From Phycisphaeraceae bacterium (GTDB taxonomy: Bacteria; Planctomycetota; Phycisphaerae; Phycisphaerales; Zrk34), in NCBI GenBank assembly GCA_028281485.1, contig JANQJT010000293.1, positions 1 through 6,637 of the forward strand: a stretch of 6,637 bases of DNA, in the 5' to 3' direction. Both the position numbers and the translations under genes were made by a program. This document shows positions 1-6,112 of this stretch, in pieces; position 1 is the first letter of the stretch, and each line of letters begins with the position of its first letter. The notes beneath the pieces are model-generated. The model was not told the origin of the DNA. It ran no database searches and saw only the letters and a program-made list of their open reading frames with translations.

Positions 1-1187
1 CCGTGATTGAGTATGTCGAGGGCCTGGCCGACCGGGGCCGCGCAACCGCCAAGACCAACTACGGCGCAGGCGGGTGGGTCGCCCACCACAACGCCGACAT
101 CTGGCGTCCCACCAATCCCGTCGGCGATTTCGGCAAGGGTCACCCCTGCTGGGCCAACTGGGCGTTCGGCGGCGTGTGGATGTGTCAGCCCGTCTGGGAA
201 CACTACGCCTACACCGGCGATACCGATTACCTCCGCGACCGCGCCTACCCGCTCATGAAGGGCGCCGCCCAGTTCATGCTCGACTACCTCACAGAAGACC
301 CGCGGCCCGACAGCCCCTACCCGCCCGGCACGCTCATCACCGCGCCGTCCACCTCCGCGGAAAACCTCTTCCAACTGCCCACCGGCGAGAACGTCGCCGT
401 CGACATCATGGCCACGCAGGACATCGCGCTGCTGCGCGAGATCTTCACACGCTGCCTGATCGCCGCCGAGACGCTGGGGATCGAAGACGACTTCACCCGT
501 CGCACAGCCGACGCGCTCAAGCGTCTGCCGCCCTACCCCGTCGGCTCGGACGGGCGGCTGATGGAATACGCCACCGAGTGGACCGAGCCCAGCCCCACCC
601 ACCGCCACGTCTCCCACCTCATCGGCCTGCACCCCGGCGACCACATCACCCTCGACGCCACCCCCGACCTGGCCGAGGCCGCACGCAAATCTCTTGAAGT
701 GCGCACCGACGCGGGCACGGGCTGGTCGATGGCGTGGAAGGTCAACTGCTGGGCGCGCCTGCGCGACGGCGACCGTGCGCTGTCCATCCTCGGCAACATG
801 CTCACGCTGGTCGACCCCGACGCCGAGACATGGGGCGGCGGCGGCGTCTACCCCAACCTCTTCGATGCGCACCCGCCGTTCCAGATCGACGGCAACTTCG
901 GTGCCACCGCCGGCATCGCCGAGATGCTCATGCAATCCCACGCCGGCGAGATCCACCTCCTGCCCGCGCTGCCCAGCGCCTGGCCCAACGGACACGTCAC
1001 CGGCCTGCGCGCACGCGGCGGATTCGAGGTCGACATCACCTGGAACGATGGCGAACTCACACACGCCACCATCCGCTCCCTGCTGGGCAACCCCCTCACC
1101 GTCCGCTACGGCAACCAACGCATCACACGACAACTCAAACCCGACCAAAGCATCAAGATCACCCCCAACGACTTCCTCGCTGAATAA
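1..1187 (+). CDS. GH95 family glycosidase (alpha-L-fucosidase type), C-terminal part, 5' truncated
   Basis: Predicted inverting exo-glycosidase of family GH95, which releases terminal L-fucose (some members L-galactose) from glycans. About 395 codons are visible, roughly half of the 750-800 aa usual for the family; the frame is open to the left edge, so the GTG at 3 is not a real start. Seen, numbering that GTG codon as 1: a GWVAHHNADIW block (24-34), GGVWMCQPVWEHYAYTGD (56-73), PSTSAENLF (115-123) whose Glu120 aligns with the family's general acid, SPTHRHVSHLIGLHPG (about 197-212), a GTGWSMAWKVNCWARL block, and QIDGNFG with Asp296 aligning with the Asp that activates the nucleophilic water. 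The NxN pair of the Bifidobacterium enzyme should lie upstream, outside the window. The C-terminal 80 residues look like the usual beta-sandwich cap (LPALPSAWPNGHVTGLRARGGFEVDI). Both visible catalytic residues are intact, so nothing suggests a pseudogene. Family assignment is very secure; exact sugar specificity is not decidable here. The stop is TAA at 1185. Confidence 0.95.
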   Translation, partial: VIEYVEGLADRGRATAKTNYGAGGWVAHHNADIWRPTNPVGDFGKGHPCWANWAFGGVWMCQPVWEHYAYTGDTDYLRDRAYPLMKGAAQFMLDYLTEDPRPDSPYPPGTLITAPSTSAENLFQLPTGENVAVDIMATQDIALLREIFTRCLIAAETLGIEDDFTRRTADALKRLPPYPVGSDGRLMEYATEWTEPSPTHRHVSHLIGLHPGDHITLDATPDLAEAARKSLEVRTDAGTGWSMAWKVNCWARLRDGDRALSILGNMLTLVDPDAETWGGGGVYPNLFDAHPPFQIDGNFGATAGIAEMLMQSHAGEIHLLPALPSAWPNGHVTGLRARGGFEVDITWNDGELTHATIRSLLGNPLTVRYGNQRITRQLKPDQSIKITPNDFLAE

Positions 1188-1227
1188 CACGCGGTTAAGC
1201 CCCACAACGCTGCACACAAACACGCAC

Positions 1228-1248
1228 GTTTGAATAATAGATTCAAAC
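1228..1248. promoter_or_regulatory. Perfect inverted repeat, candidate operator
   Basis: Arms GTTTGAAT (1228-1235) and ATTCAAAC (1241-1248) are perfect reverse complements around the 5-nt spacer AATAG. The element sits in an AT-rich patch of an otherwise GC-rich region, 41 nt after the GH95 stop and about 80 nt before the lipoprotein start. No T-run follows and the stem has only four G-C pairs in two arms' worth of sequence that is mostly A/T, so an intrinsic terminator is unlikely. A dimeric regulator's operator is the better guess. A possible -35 (TTGAAT, 1230-1235) lies inside it with a weak -10 (TATGCA, 1254-1259) 18 nt later. The symmetry is certain; the function is inferred. Confidence 0.45.
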
Positions 1249-1314
1249 ATTCGTATGCAATTGCTGCAATCTTGCCCAACCGCCCCGTCATACTGTCAGA
1301 GGCAAGACCGCGAC

Positions 1315-1323
1315 AGAAAGGGG
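1315..1323 (+). promoter_or_regulatory. Ribosome binding site of the TPR lipoprotein gene
   Basis: AGAAAGGGG lies 7 nt before the ATG at 1331. It supports that ATG as the start, together with the lipoprotein signal peptide that begins there. Confidence 0.6.
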
Positions 1324-1330
1324 CAACATC

Positions 1331-3544
1331 ATGCTGGGCAACCAAACAACCGTAGCCGTCCGCCGCACCACACGCACCGTCATCCTATTGATCTTCACGC
1401 TCTCGCTGGTCGGCTGCCTCGGACCCAGCAACCGACAACTCGGCGAGGAAGCCCAGGCCACCGGCCGACACGAAGCGGCCGTGGTCCACTACCAGCGAGC
1501 CATCGCCAAGAGCCCGCGCCTGGCGCGTGACGCGGATTTCATGCGCGCCTTCAACCTCGCCAAGCGTGACGCACACGTCACCCGCGCCCGCCGCGCGATC
1601 GACGAGCAGCGCTGGGTCGTGGCCTACAACGAAGCCAACAGCGCCACGGCACTCGCGCCGCAATACCCGCCCGCCATCGAGCTGCGTCGGACCGCCGCCC
1701 ACGGCGCCGCCGACAACTTCTACGCCCAGGCCGTGCGCCACGCCGACGCCGGCAAGCTGGAAGACGCCGCCAAGGCCGTCACCCACGCGCTCGACTACAA
1801 CCCCGCCCACCTGCGGTCGCTCAGCGCGCGCGACGCGCTGTCTGGCTCCGGCTCACCCGTCGCCCAGGCGCAGTCGCTTTACACACAAGCCGTCCGGCTC
1901 TCCGCCGAGCGCCGCTGGACCGAAGCCGAGGCCGCTTTCGCGCAGGTCATCAACCTCGACCCCACCTACTTCCCCGCCCGTGCCCAGCGTCACCTCGCTG
2001 CGCTGAAGATCAAGCAGGCGGACCTGCTGTACGAAGAGGCTCGCGACCTGGACAAGCAAAAGCGACTCGATTTGGCGCTCGAGAAGCTCGAAGCCGCCAA
2101 GGAAATCCGGCCCCACCACACCGGGTACGACCGCGCCTACGAATCCCTGCTGTCTCGCCGCACCCACGCCGAGCAGCTGATGACGCAGGTCACGGCGTCC
2201 ATCGCCGCCGGCCGATGGGACCAGGGACTGGCGACGATCGAACAGGTGAAGACAGTTTTCCCCCATCACCCGCGCCTCGAAACCATCACCGTCGAGCTGC
2301 TCGGTCGCGCCGCGATCGCGCACACACAGCGCGGCGACCGGCACTACGCCGCCGGCAAACCCGATGCGGCACGCGACGCCTACAACGACGCGCTACGCTA
2401 CGTGCCGAAGCACAAGCCCGCGCACCTCGGCCTCGCCGCCATCGCCCACGACGCCGGCCGCGACGCCGAAGCCCAACGCCTCTGGGGGCACGCGCTGCTG
2501 GCGTACACCGAGGCCTTCGAGCACGCCGCCGACACCGCCAGCGGTGAAGACCTGGCACGCGCCCGCGCGATGATCGTCCAGGACGCGCGGTTCGCCGTGC
2601 GGTTCACACCCGCCGCGTACCATTCCGCCGACTCCGCTCGCGCCGAATCTGCGCTGATCCAGGCGCTTCAGCGCGAGGCGCCGCCTTATCTCGCCGCCCA
2701 GCCCCTCCCCGCCGACGCCACCCCCCGCCGCTACCAGGCCCAGCTCAGCGCCACACTCAACCGCCCCGTCGTTACCCGCGTCGCCAGTCAAAACCACGAA
2801 CACCTCTACGACGTGGAATCCATCGTGCCCAACCCCGAGGTCGACGTGCTTCGCAAGAAGATCCACATCTCTCGCAGCCGCTTGGCCGATCTGCGCCACG
2901 ACCACCGCGCCCACGTCCAGAAGCTGCATCGCCTCGAACACCAGCACGCCGCCGAACCCGACAACGACCGTCTCGCCCACCGCATCCGCTCGGTTCGTCG
3001 TGACCTCGATAGCATCGACCACAAGATGAAGCGTGAGTCGCGCCGCCTGCACGATCTAGAACACGCCCTGAGCTGCGAGCCGCTGCAGATCACGGTCGTC
3101 GAGCGTGTGGGTTGGCCCTACACCGTCGAGACGCACCGCAAGACGATCGCCGGGTCGCTGCGCCTGAACCTGGTCGACACCGCGTCCGGCCGCGCCGTTC
3201 AGCCGATCACGATCGACAAGGACATCACCGAGGACGACAAGCTAACGCTTAACGCCAACCCCACGATCGGTCTGCCGCACAATCCGCTGCGCTTCACCGA
3301 CGACGGCACGCTCTACCAGCAGTTGGAAGAAGCCTGCACGCAGGCCGCCGCCGAACGGCTCATCGGTCGCCTGACACTGGCTGAATCCAAGCGGCTGCGC
3401 ACCGACGCCGATCGTCTGGCCGCGGCGGGTCAGCACGCCGAGGCGTTGGAACTGCGTGTCGCCGCCGCCACGCTGCTGCGATGGACCCACCCCCAGGCAG
3501 CGCAGACCTACATAAACGACCTGCGCCAGACCGCATCACCGTAA
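1331..3544 (+). CDS. Large TPR-repeat outer-membrane lipoprotein with histidine-rich helical hairpin (unknown function)
   Basis: 737-aa predicted lipoprotein; I do not recognise a named family. Seen: a signal peptide with basic residues (RRTTR, 11-15), a hydrophobic stretch (17-27) and lipobox LVGC with Cys29 as the lipidation site; +2 is Leu, not Asp, so outer-membrane sorting is expected in a Gram-negative cell. Residues about 32-395 form some six or more tetratricopeptide-like helix pairs, for example LYTQAVRLSAERRWTEAEAA followed by FAQVINLDP, and GDRHYAAGKPDAARDAYNDA. Residues about 430-503 look beta-rich. Residues 504-580 are a charged helical hairpin with a turn at about 541-546 and 11 histidines. 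Residues about 586-640 (ITVVERVGWPYTVETHRKT, then SLRLNLVDTASGRAV) look beta-rich again. The C-terminus (about 665-737) is helical and TPR-like. TPR lipoproteins usually scaffold envelope complexes, so a periplasmic assembly or secretion role is a reasonable but unproven inference. A good SD precedes the ATG. It is followed by a 132-nt gap, so no evidence of operon coupling downstream. Confidence 0.9.
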   Translation: MLGNQTTVAVRRTTRTVILLIFTLSLVGCLGPSNRQLGEEAQATGRHEAAVVHYQRAIAKSPRLARDADFMRAFNLAKRDAHVTRARRAIDEQRWVVAYNEANSATALAPQYPPAIELRRTAAHGAADNFYAQAVRHADAGKLEDAAKAVTHALDYNPAHLRSLSARDALSGSGSPVAQAQSLYTQAVRLSAERRWTEAEAAFAQVINLDPTYFPARAQRHLAALKIKQADLLYEEARDLDKQKRLDLALEKLEAAKEIRPHHTGYDRAYESLLSRRTHAEQLMTQVTASIAAGRWDQGLATIEQVKTVFPHHPRLETITVELLGRAAIAHTQRGDRHYAAGKPDAARDAYNDALRYVPKHKPAHLGLAAIAHDAGRDAEAQRLWGHALLAYTEAFEHAADTASGEDLARARAMIVQDARFAVRFTPAAYHSADSARAESALIQALQREAPPYLAAQPLPADATPRRYQAQLSATLNRPVVTRVASQNHEHLYDVESIVPNPEVDVLRKKIHISRSRLADLRHDHRAHVQKLHRLEHQHAAEPDNDRLAHRIRSVRRDLDSIDHKMKRESRRLHDLEHALSCEPLQITVVERVGWPYTVETHRKTIAGSLRLNLVDTASGRAVQPITIDKDITEDDKLTLNANPTIGLPHNPLRFTDDGTLYQQLEEACTQAAAERLIGRLTLAESKRLRTDADRLAAAGQHAEALELRVAAATLLRWTHPQAAQTYINDLRQTASP

Positions 3545-3562
3545 TGCCATTGTCAAAAAAAA

Positions 3563-3576
3563 CTTAAACGCTTTAG
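3563..3576. promoter_or_regulatory. LacI/CcpA-operator-like imperfect palindrome
   Basis: CTTAAACGCTTTAG is an imperfect palindrome centred on CG (3569-3570) with 5 of 7 paired positions. Its core TAAACGCTT matches WAARCGYTW, the centre of the catabolite-responsive element consensus bound by LacI-family proteins such as CcpA. The outer bases of that consensus do not match. It lies just upstream of the candidate promoter of the PEP-CTERM gene. Short AT-rich matches arise by chance, so this is weak. Confidence 0.2.
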
Positions 3577-3589
3577 CCACAACAAAGAT

Positions 3590-3618
3590 TTGCCCCGTGA
3601 TCTCTCGGAGTGGATAAT
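3590..3618 (+). promoter_or_regulatory. Candidate sigma70-type promoter of the PEP-CTERM gene
   Basis: A -35-like TTGCCC (3590-3595, 4 of 6 consensus positions) and a -10-like GATAAT (3613-3618, 5 of 6) are separated by exactly 17 nt. Transcription would begin near 3625, leaving a leader of roughly 50 nt before the ATG at 3677. This is the best promoter match I found in the window, but planctomycete promoters are poorly characterised. Confidence 0.4.
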
Positions 3619-3676
3619 CGTTTCGGCACCGGCCAGCTGTGTCGCCATCGAATCGGTCGCGTGCGGGGTTGAAAAG

Positions 3677-4897
3677 ATGTCCACTCGATTGATCGCATCC
3701 TTCGCGTGTTGCGCATTCGCGTTGGCCTCGGCCGCGCCCAGCGACGCCGCCACGCGCACCTGGACCGGCACCATCGACAGCTACTGGGACACACCCGGCA
3801 ACTGGGACACCGGCGTGCCCCAGACCGGCGACGCGGCCATCCTCAACGCCGGCCCCAACATCGAACTCAAAGATTCCACCGCCAGCCTCGACACCTTCAA
3901 CATCTCAAACGGACTTACGCTTAGCACCCGGGGCTATCGCCTGAAAGCCAACAACAGCAACGAAGGCCTGCTCGTCATCGACGGAACAGGCACAACGGTC
4001 TTCACCCAGCCCGCCATCGGAGTCTTTTCCCTTGCGATCGATACCGACGACATGCTCATCGCCAACGGCGCAAGACTCGACATGGCCGACGGCATCGTCC
4101 AGGTGGACGACCAACTCACCATCGGCGCGAACGGCTCGATCACCGGCTTCGGCACGCTCGACATGCGAAACGATGCCGCACGCCCCGAGCCCATCCTCGC
4201 CAACTCCGGCACGATTGAGGCCATCGGCGGCTCACTCCAAATCGATACCGTCAACGGCGGGCAACTCGATCTCGACGGCACGGGTGCGGAAGACGGACAG
4301 GGCACGCTGGCGGTCACCCAGAACACCGACACGCTCACCATCGACGCCACGCTCAGCGACACGTTCAACGGACACATGTCTGTCGGCATGGGCAACACCA
4401 TCGCGTTTACCCAGCCCCTGGCGCTATCCAACGCCACGCTCTCATTCGTCGTCGGCCCGGAAGACACGCCACAACCCGGCACACCCTACACCGTGATCAC
4501 CGCCCCGCTCGTCCTCGGCTCATTCGGTTCGATCCTGGCCGATCCCTACAACGGACACATCCCTTACGTCACGCGCGTCATGACGGACCGCATCGAGATC
4601 ATCACCGCCACCGAAGGCGACGCCAACGCCGACGGCCAGACCGATTCAATCGACCTGACCACGCTGGCCAGCCATTGGAACACCTCCGGCAACACCTGGA
4701 GCCAGGGCGATTTCAACAACGACGGCTGGGTCGATTCGATCGATCTGTACCTGCTGTCGCGCAACTGGTCAGCCGATCCCCAGGAGCCCAGCTCGCTGTC
4801 ATGGATCGACGCGCTCGATGTCCCCGAACCCGCCTCATTCGGAGCCTTCCTGATAGGCCTGGGCACGCTCGCCGGCCGCCGATGCACACGCCGCTGA
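3677..4897 (+). CDS. Secreted beta-rich protein with dockerin-like repeats and PEP-CTERM sorting tail
   Basis: 406-aa exported protein. The ATG at 3677 is chosen because it starts a clear signal peptide (MSTRLIASFACCAFALASAA, cleavage probably after Ala24) and has GGGG 8 nt upstream; the open frame reaching back to a TTG at 3590 adds residues that would bury the signal peptide and overlaps the promoter. Seen after the signal: a TRTWTGTIDSYWDTPGNWDTGVP block (26-48), like the W..G...W....NW..G.P start common in planctomycete and autotransporter-type beta-helix proteins, then about 250 residues rich in Asp, Thr, Asn and Gly with short alternating strands. Two EF-hand-like dockerin loops follow: D315, N317, D319, D323, D326 and D345, N347, D349, D353, D356. 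The tail has VPEP at 382-385, a hydrophobic segment (about 388-400) and a final basic RRCTRR. PEP-CTERM tails are recognised by exosortase, which processes and sorts the protein at the envelope, typically alongside exopolysaccharide. No exosortase or cohesin gene is in view. The binding target is unknown. Confidence 0.9.
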   Translation: MSTRLIASFACCAFALASAAPSDAATRTWTGTIDSYWDTPGNWDTGVPQTGDAAILNAGPNIELKDSTASLDTFNISNGLTLSTRGYRLKANNSNEGLLVIDGTGTTVFTQPAIGVFSLAIDTDDMLIANGARLDMADGIVQVDDQLTIGANGSITGFGTLDMRNDAARPEPILANSGTIEAIGGSLQIDTVNGGQLDLDGTGAEDGQGTLAVTQNTDTLTIDATLSDTFNGHMSVGMGNTIAFTQPLALSNATLSFVVGPEDTPQPGTPYTVITAPLVLGSFGSILADPYNGHIPYVTRVMTDRIEIITATEGDANADGQTDSIDLTTLASHWNTSGNTWSQGDFNNDGWVDSIDLYLLSRNWSADPQEPSSLSWIDALDVPEPASFGAFLIGLGTLAGRRCTRR

Positions 4898-4934
4898 TAC
4901 CGCTTCCAGCCCACATCGACGCATGCCCGCGAAT

Positions 4935-4952
4935 CCGATACGCTGTCGGTTT
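4935..4952 (+). terminator. Weak hairpin followed by three T, possible terminator
   Basis: CCGATA (4935-4940) can pair with TGTCGG (4944-4949) around the loop CGC, with one G-T wobble, and TTT follows at 4950-4952. The stem is short and the T-run minimal, so this may be a weak terminator of the PEP-CTERM gene, a leader structure of the kinase gene, or chance. Confidence 0.2.
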
Positions 4953-4961
4953 CACTCAGAC

Positions 4962-4966
4962 GGGAG
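4962..4966 (+). promoter_or_regulatory. Ribosome binding site deciding the phosphofructokinase start
   Basis: GGGAG lies 9 nt before the ATG at 4976 but only 3 nt before an in-frame TTG at 4970. The spacing, and the family's usual N-terminus (a few residues before GILTSGGDAPG), favour the ATG. Confidence 0.6.
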
Positions 4967-4975
4967 CGGTTGGAC

Positions 4976-6100
4976 ATGGCAAAACAAGTGGGCATCCTCA
5001 CATCCGGCGGCGACGCGCCGGGACTGAACGCGGCGATCCGAGGCGTCGGTAAGGCGGCAATCGAATCCTATGACATGCACGTCATCGGCTTCAAAAACGG
5101 GTTCCGCGGGCTGATGCAGGACCGCACGATGGAACTGCCCTCCGACGCGCTATCCAACATCCTCACCCTCGGCGGCACCATCCTCGGCACCAGCCGCGAC
5201 AAGCCCCACCGCATGCCCATCGCCGGCAAAGAACAGGACATGACCGATGTCATCCTCGAGGTCTACGACAAGCACCACCTCGACGTGCTCGTCTGCCTCG
5301 GCGGCCGCGGCACACAGAAAAACGCGCTCCGCCTGGCCAACAAGGGCATGAACGTCGTCACCCTACCCAAGACCATCGACAACGACATCCCCCTGACCGA
5401 CACGACGTTCGGCTTCGACACCGCGCTGGGCATCGCCACCGACGCCATCGACCGCCTCCACTCCACCGCCACCAGTCACAACCGCGTCATCGTCGTCGAG
5501 ATCATGGGCCACCGCGCCGGCTGGCTGGCGCTGGGCGCCGGACTGGCCGGCGGCGCCGACGTGATCCTCCTGCCGGAGATCCCCTACGACGAGAACGCCA
5601 TCGCCGAAACCATCCGCGCACGCACGCGCAAGGGCAAGCACTTCTCCATCGTGGCCGTGGCCGAGGGCGCGATGTCCAAAGCCGAGGCCGCCGAGTTCGA
5701 GGTCGCCCGCGCCGCCAAGGACAACGCCGCCAACAAGGAAGCCAAGCAGGCGGCGCGCAAGGCGCTATACGAGATGGACGCCAAGCACGCCAACAACACG
5801 CTGCGTCTGACCGAGAAGCTCGAAGCCCTGACCGGGCTCGAATCCCGCCTGACCATCCTCGGGCACCTGCAGCGCGGCGGCACGCCCTCCGGCGCCGACC
5901 GCATCCTCGCCACCTGCCTCGGCACCGCCTGCGCCGACCTCATCGCCGACAAGCACTTCGGTGTGATGGTGGCCGCCCGCGGCGACAACGCCGAACCCGT
6001 GGCATTGGAAGAGGTCGCCAAGATGCGCAAGACCGTGCCGCTGGATCACCCGTGGATCAGCGCGGCGCGCCACATCGGCGTCAGCTTCGGTAACGAGTAA
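4976..6100 (+). CDS. pfkA: 6-phosphofructokinase (PfkA superfamily, phosphoryl donor uncertain)
   Basis: 374-aa cytoplasmic enzyme that phosphorylates fructose 6-phosphate to fructose 1,6-bisphosphate, the committed step of glycolysis (reversible if PPi-dependent). Seen: GILTSGGDAPGLNAAIRG (6-23); GGTILGTSR (66-74); LGGRGTQKNALRL (108-120) at the nucleotide site; PKTIDND (131-137) with catalytic Asp135 and metal-ligand Asp137; Arg170; MGHRAGWLALG (177-187); AEGA with Glu230; GHLQRGGTPSGADR (296-309) with His297 and Arg300. By E. coli PfkA numbering, Gly112 sits at position 104, where Gly is typical of ATP users, but Lys132 sits at 124, where Lys is typical of PPi users and of some ATP enzymes such as the trypanosomal one. 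Arg111 replaces the Asp103 of the classical GGDGS motif. An Ala/Lys-rich helical insert (about 234-274) separates AEGA from the next core segment. Total length exceeds the roughly 320 aa of E. coli PfkA. Superfamily certain; donor unresolved. TAA at 6098 is 12 nt from the convergent neighbour. Confidence 0.95.
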   Translation: MAKQVGILTSGGDAPGLNAAIRGVGKAAIESYDMHVIGFKNGFRGLMQDRTMELPSDALSNILTLGGTILGTSRDKPHRMPIAGKEQDMTDVILEVYDKHHLDVLVCLGGRGTQKNALRLANKGMNVVTLPKTIDNDIPLTDTTFGFDTALGIATDAIDRLHSTATSHNRVIVVEIMGHRAGWLALGAGLAGGADVILLPEIPYDENAIAETIRARTRKGKHFSIVAVAEGAMSKAEAAEFEVARAAKDNAANKEAKQAARKALYEMDAKHANNTLRLTEKLEALTGLESRLTILGHLQRGGTPSGADRILATCLGTACADLIADKHFGVMVAARGDNAEPVALEEVAKMRKTVPLDHPWISAARHIGVSFGNE

Positions 6101-6112
6101 GCCCCCGCTCGC

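Noticed and set aside
74..697. 207-aa Arg/Pro/His-rich plus-strand frame within the GH95 gene
   Set aside because: It is an out-of-frame reading of strongly conserved GH95 motifs.
1385..2344. Long reverse-strand and +2-frame open frames inside the lipoprotein gene (for example 1385-1810 and 1853-2344 on the minus strand)
   Set aside because: They are low-complexity Gly/Val/Arg or Pro/Thr/Ser/Arg translations typical of alternative frames of GC-rich genes, with no recognisable domain and a clear real gene on the other frame.
2393..3052. 219-aa reverse-strand open frame inside the lipoprotein gene
   Set aside because: Its Val/Gly-rich composition with no domain is explained by being the antisense reading of a TPR and coiled-coil gene; the plus-strand protein has signal peptide, TPRs and RBS.
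3554..3562. A-run after the lipoprotein gene as part of a terminator
   Set aside because: There is no stem before a T-run on the plus strand; on the minus strand the T-run has no stable hairpin and no gene to terminate.
3590..3676. N-terminal extension of the PEP-CTERM protein starting at TTG 3590
   Set aside because: It would put 29 polar residues before a classic signal peptide, lacks a ribosome binding site, and overlaps the best promoter match; ATG 3677 is preferred.
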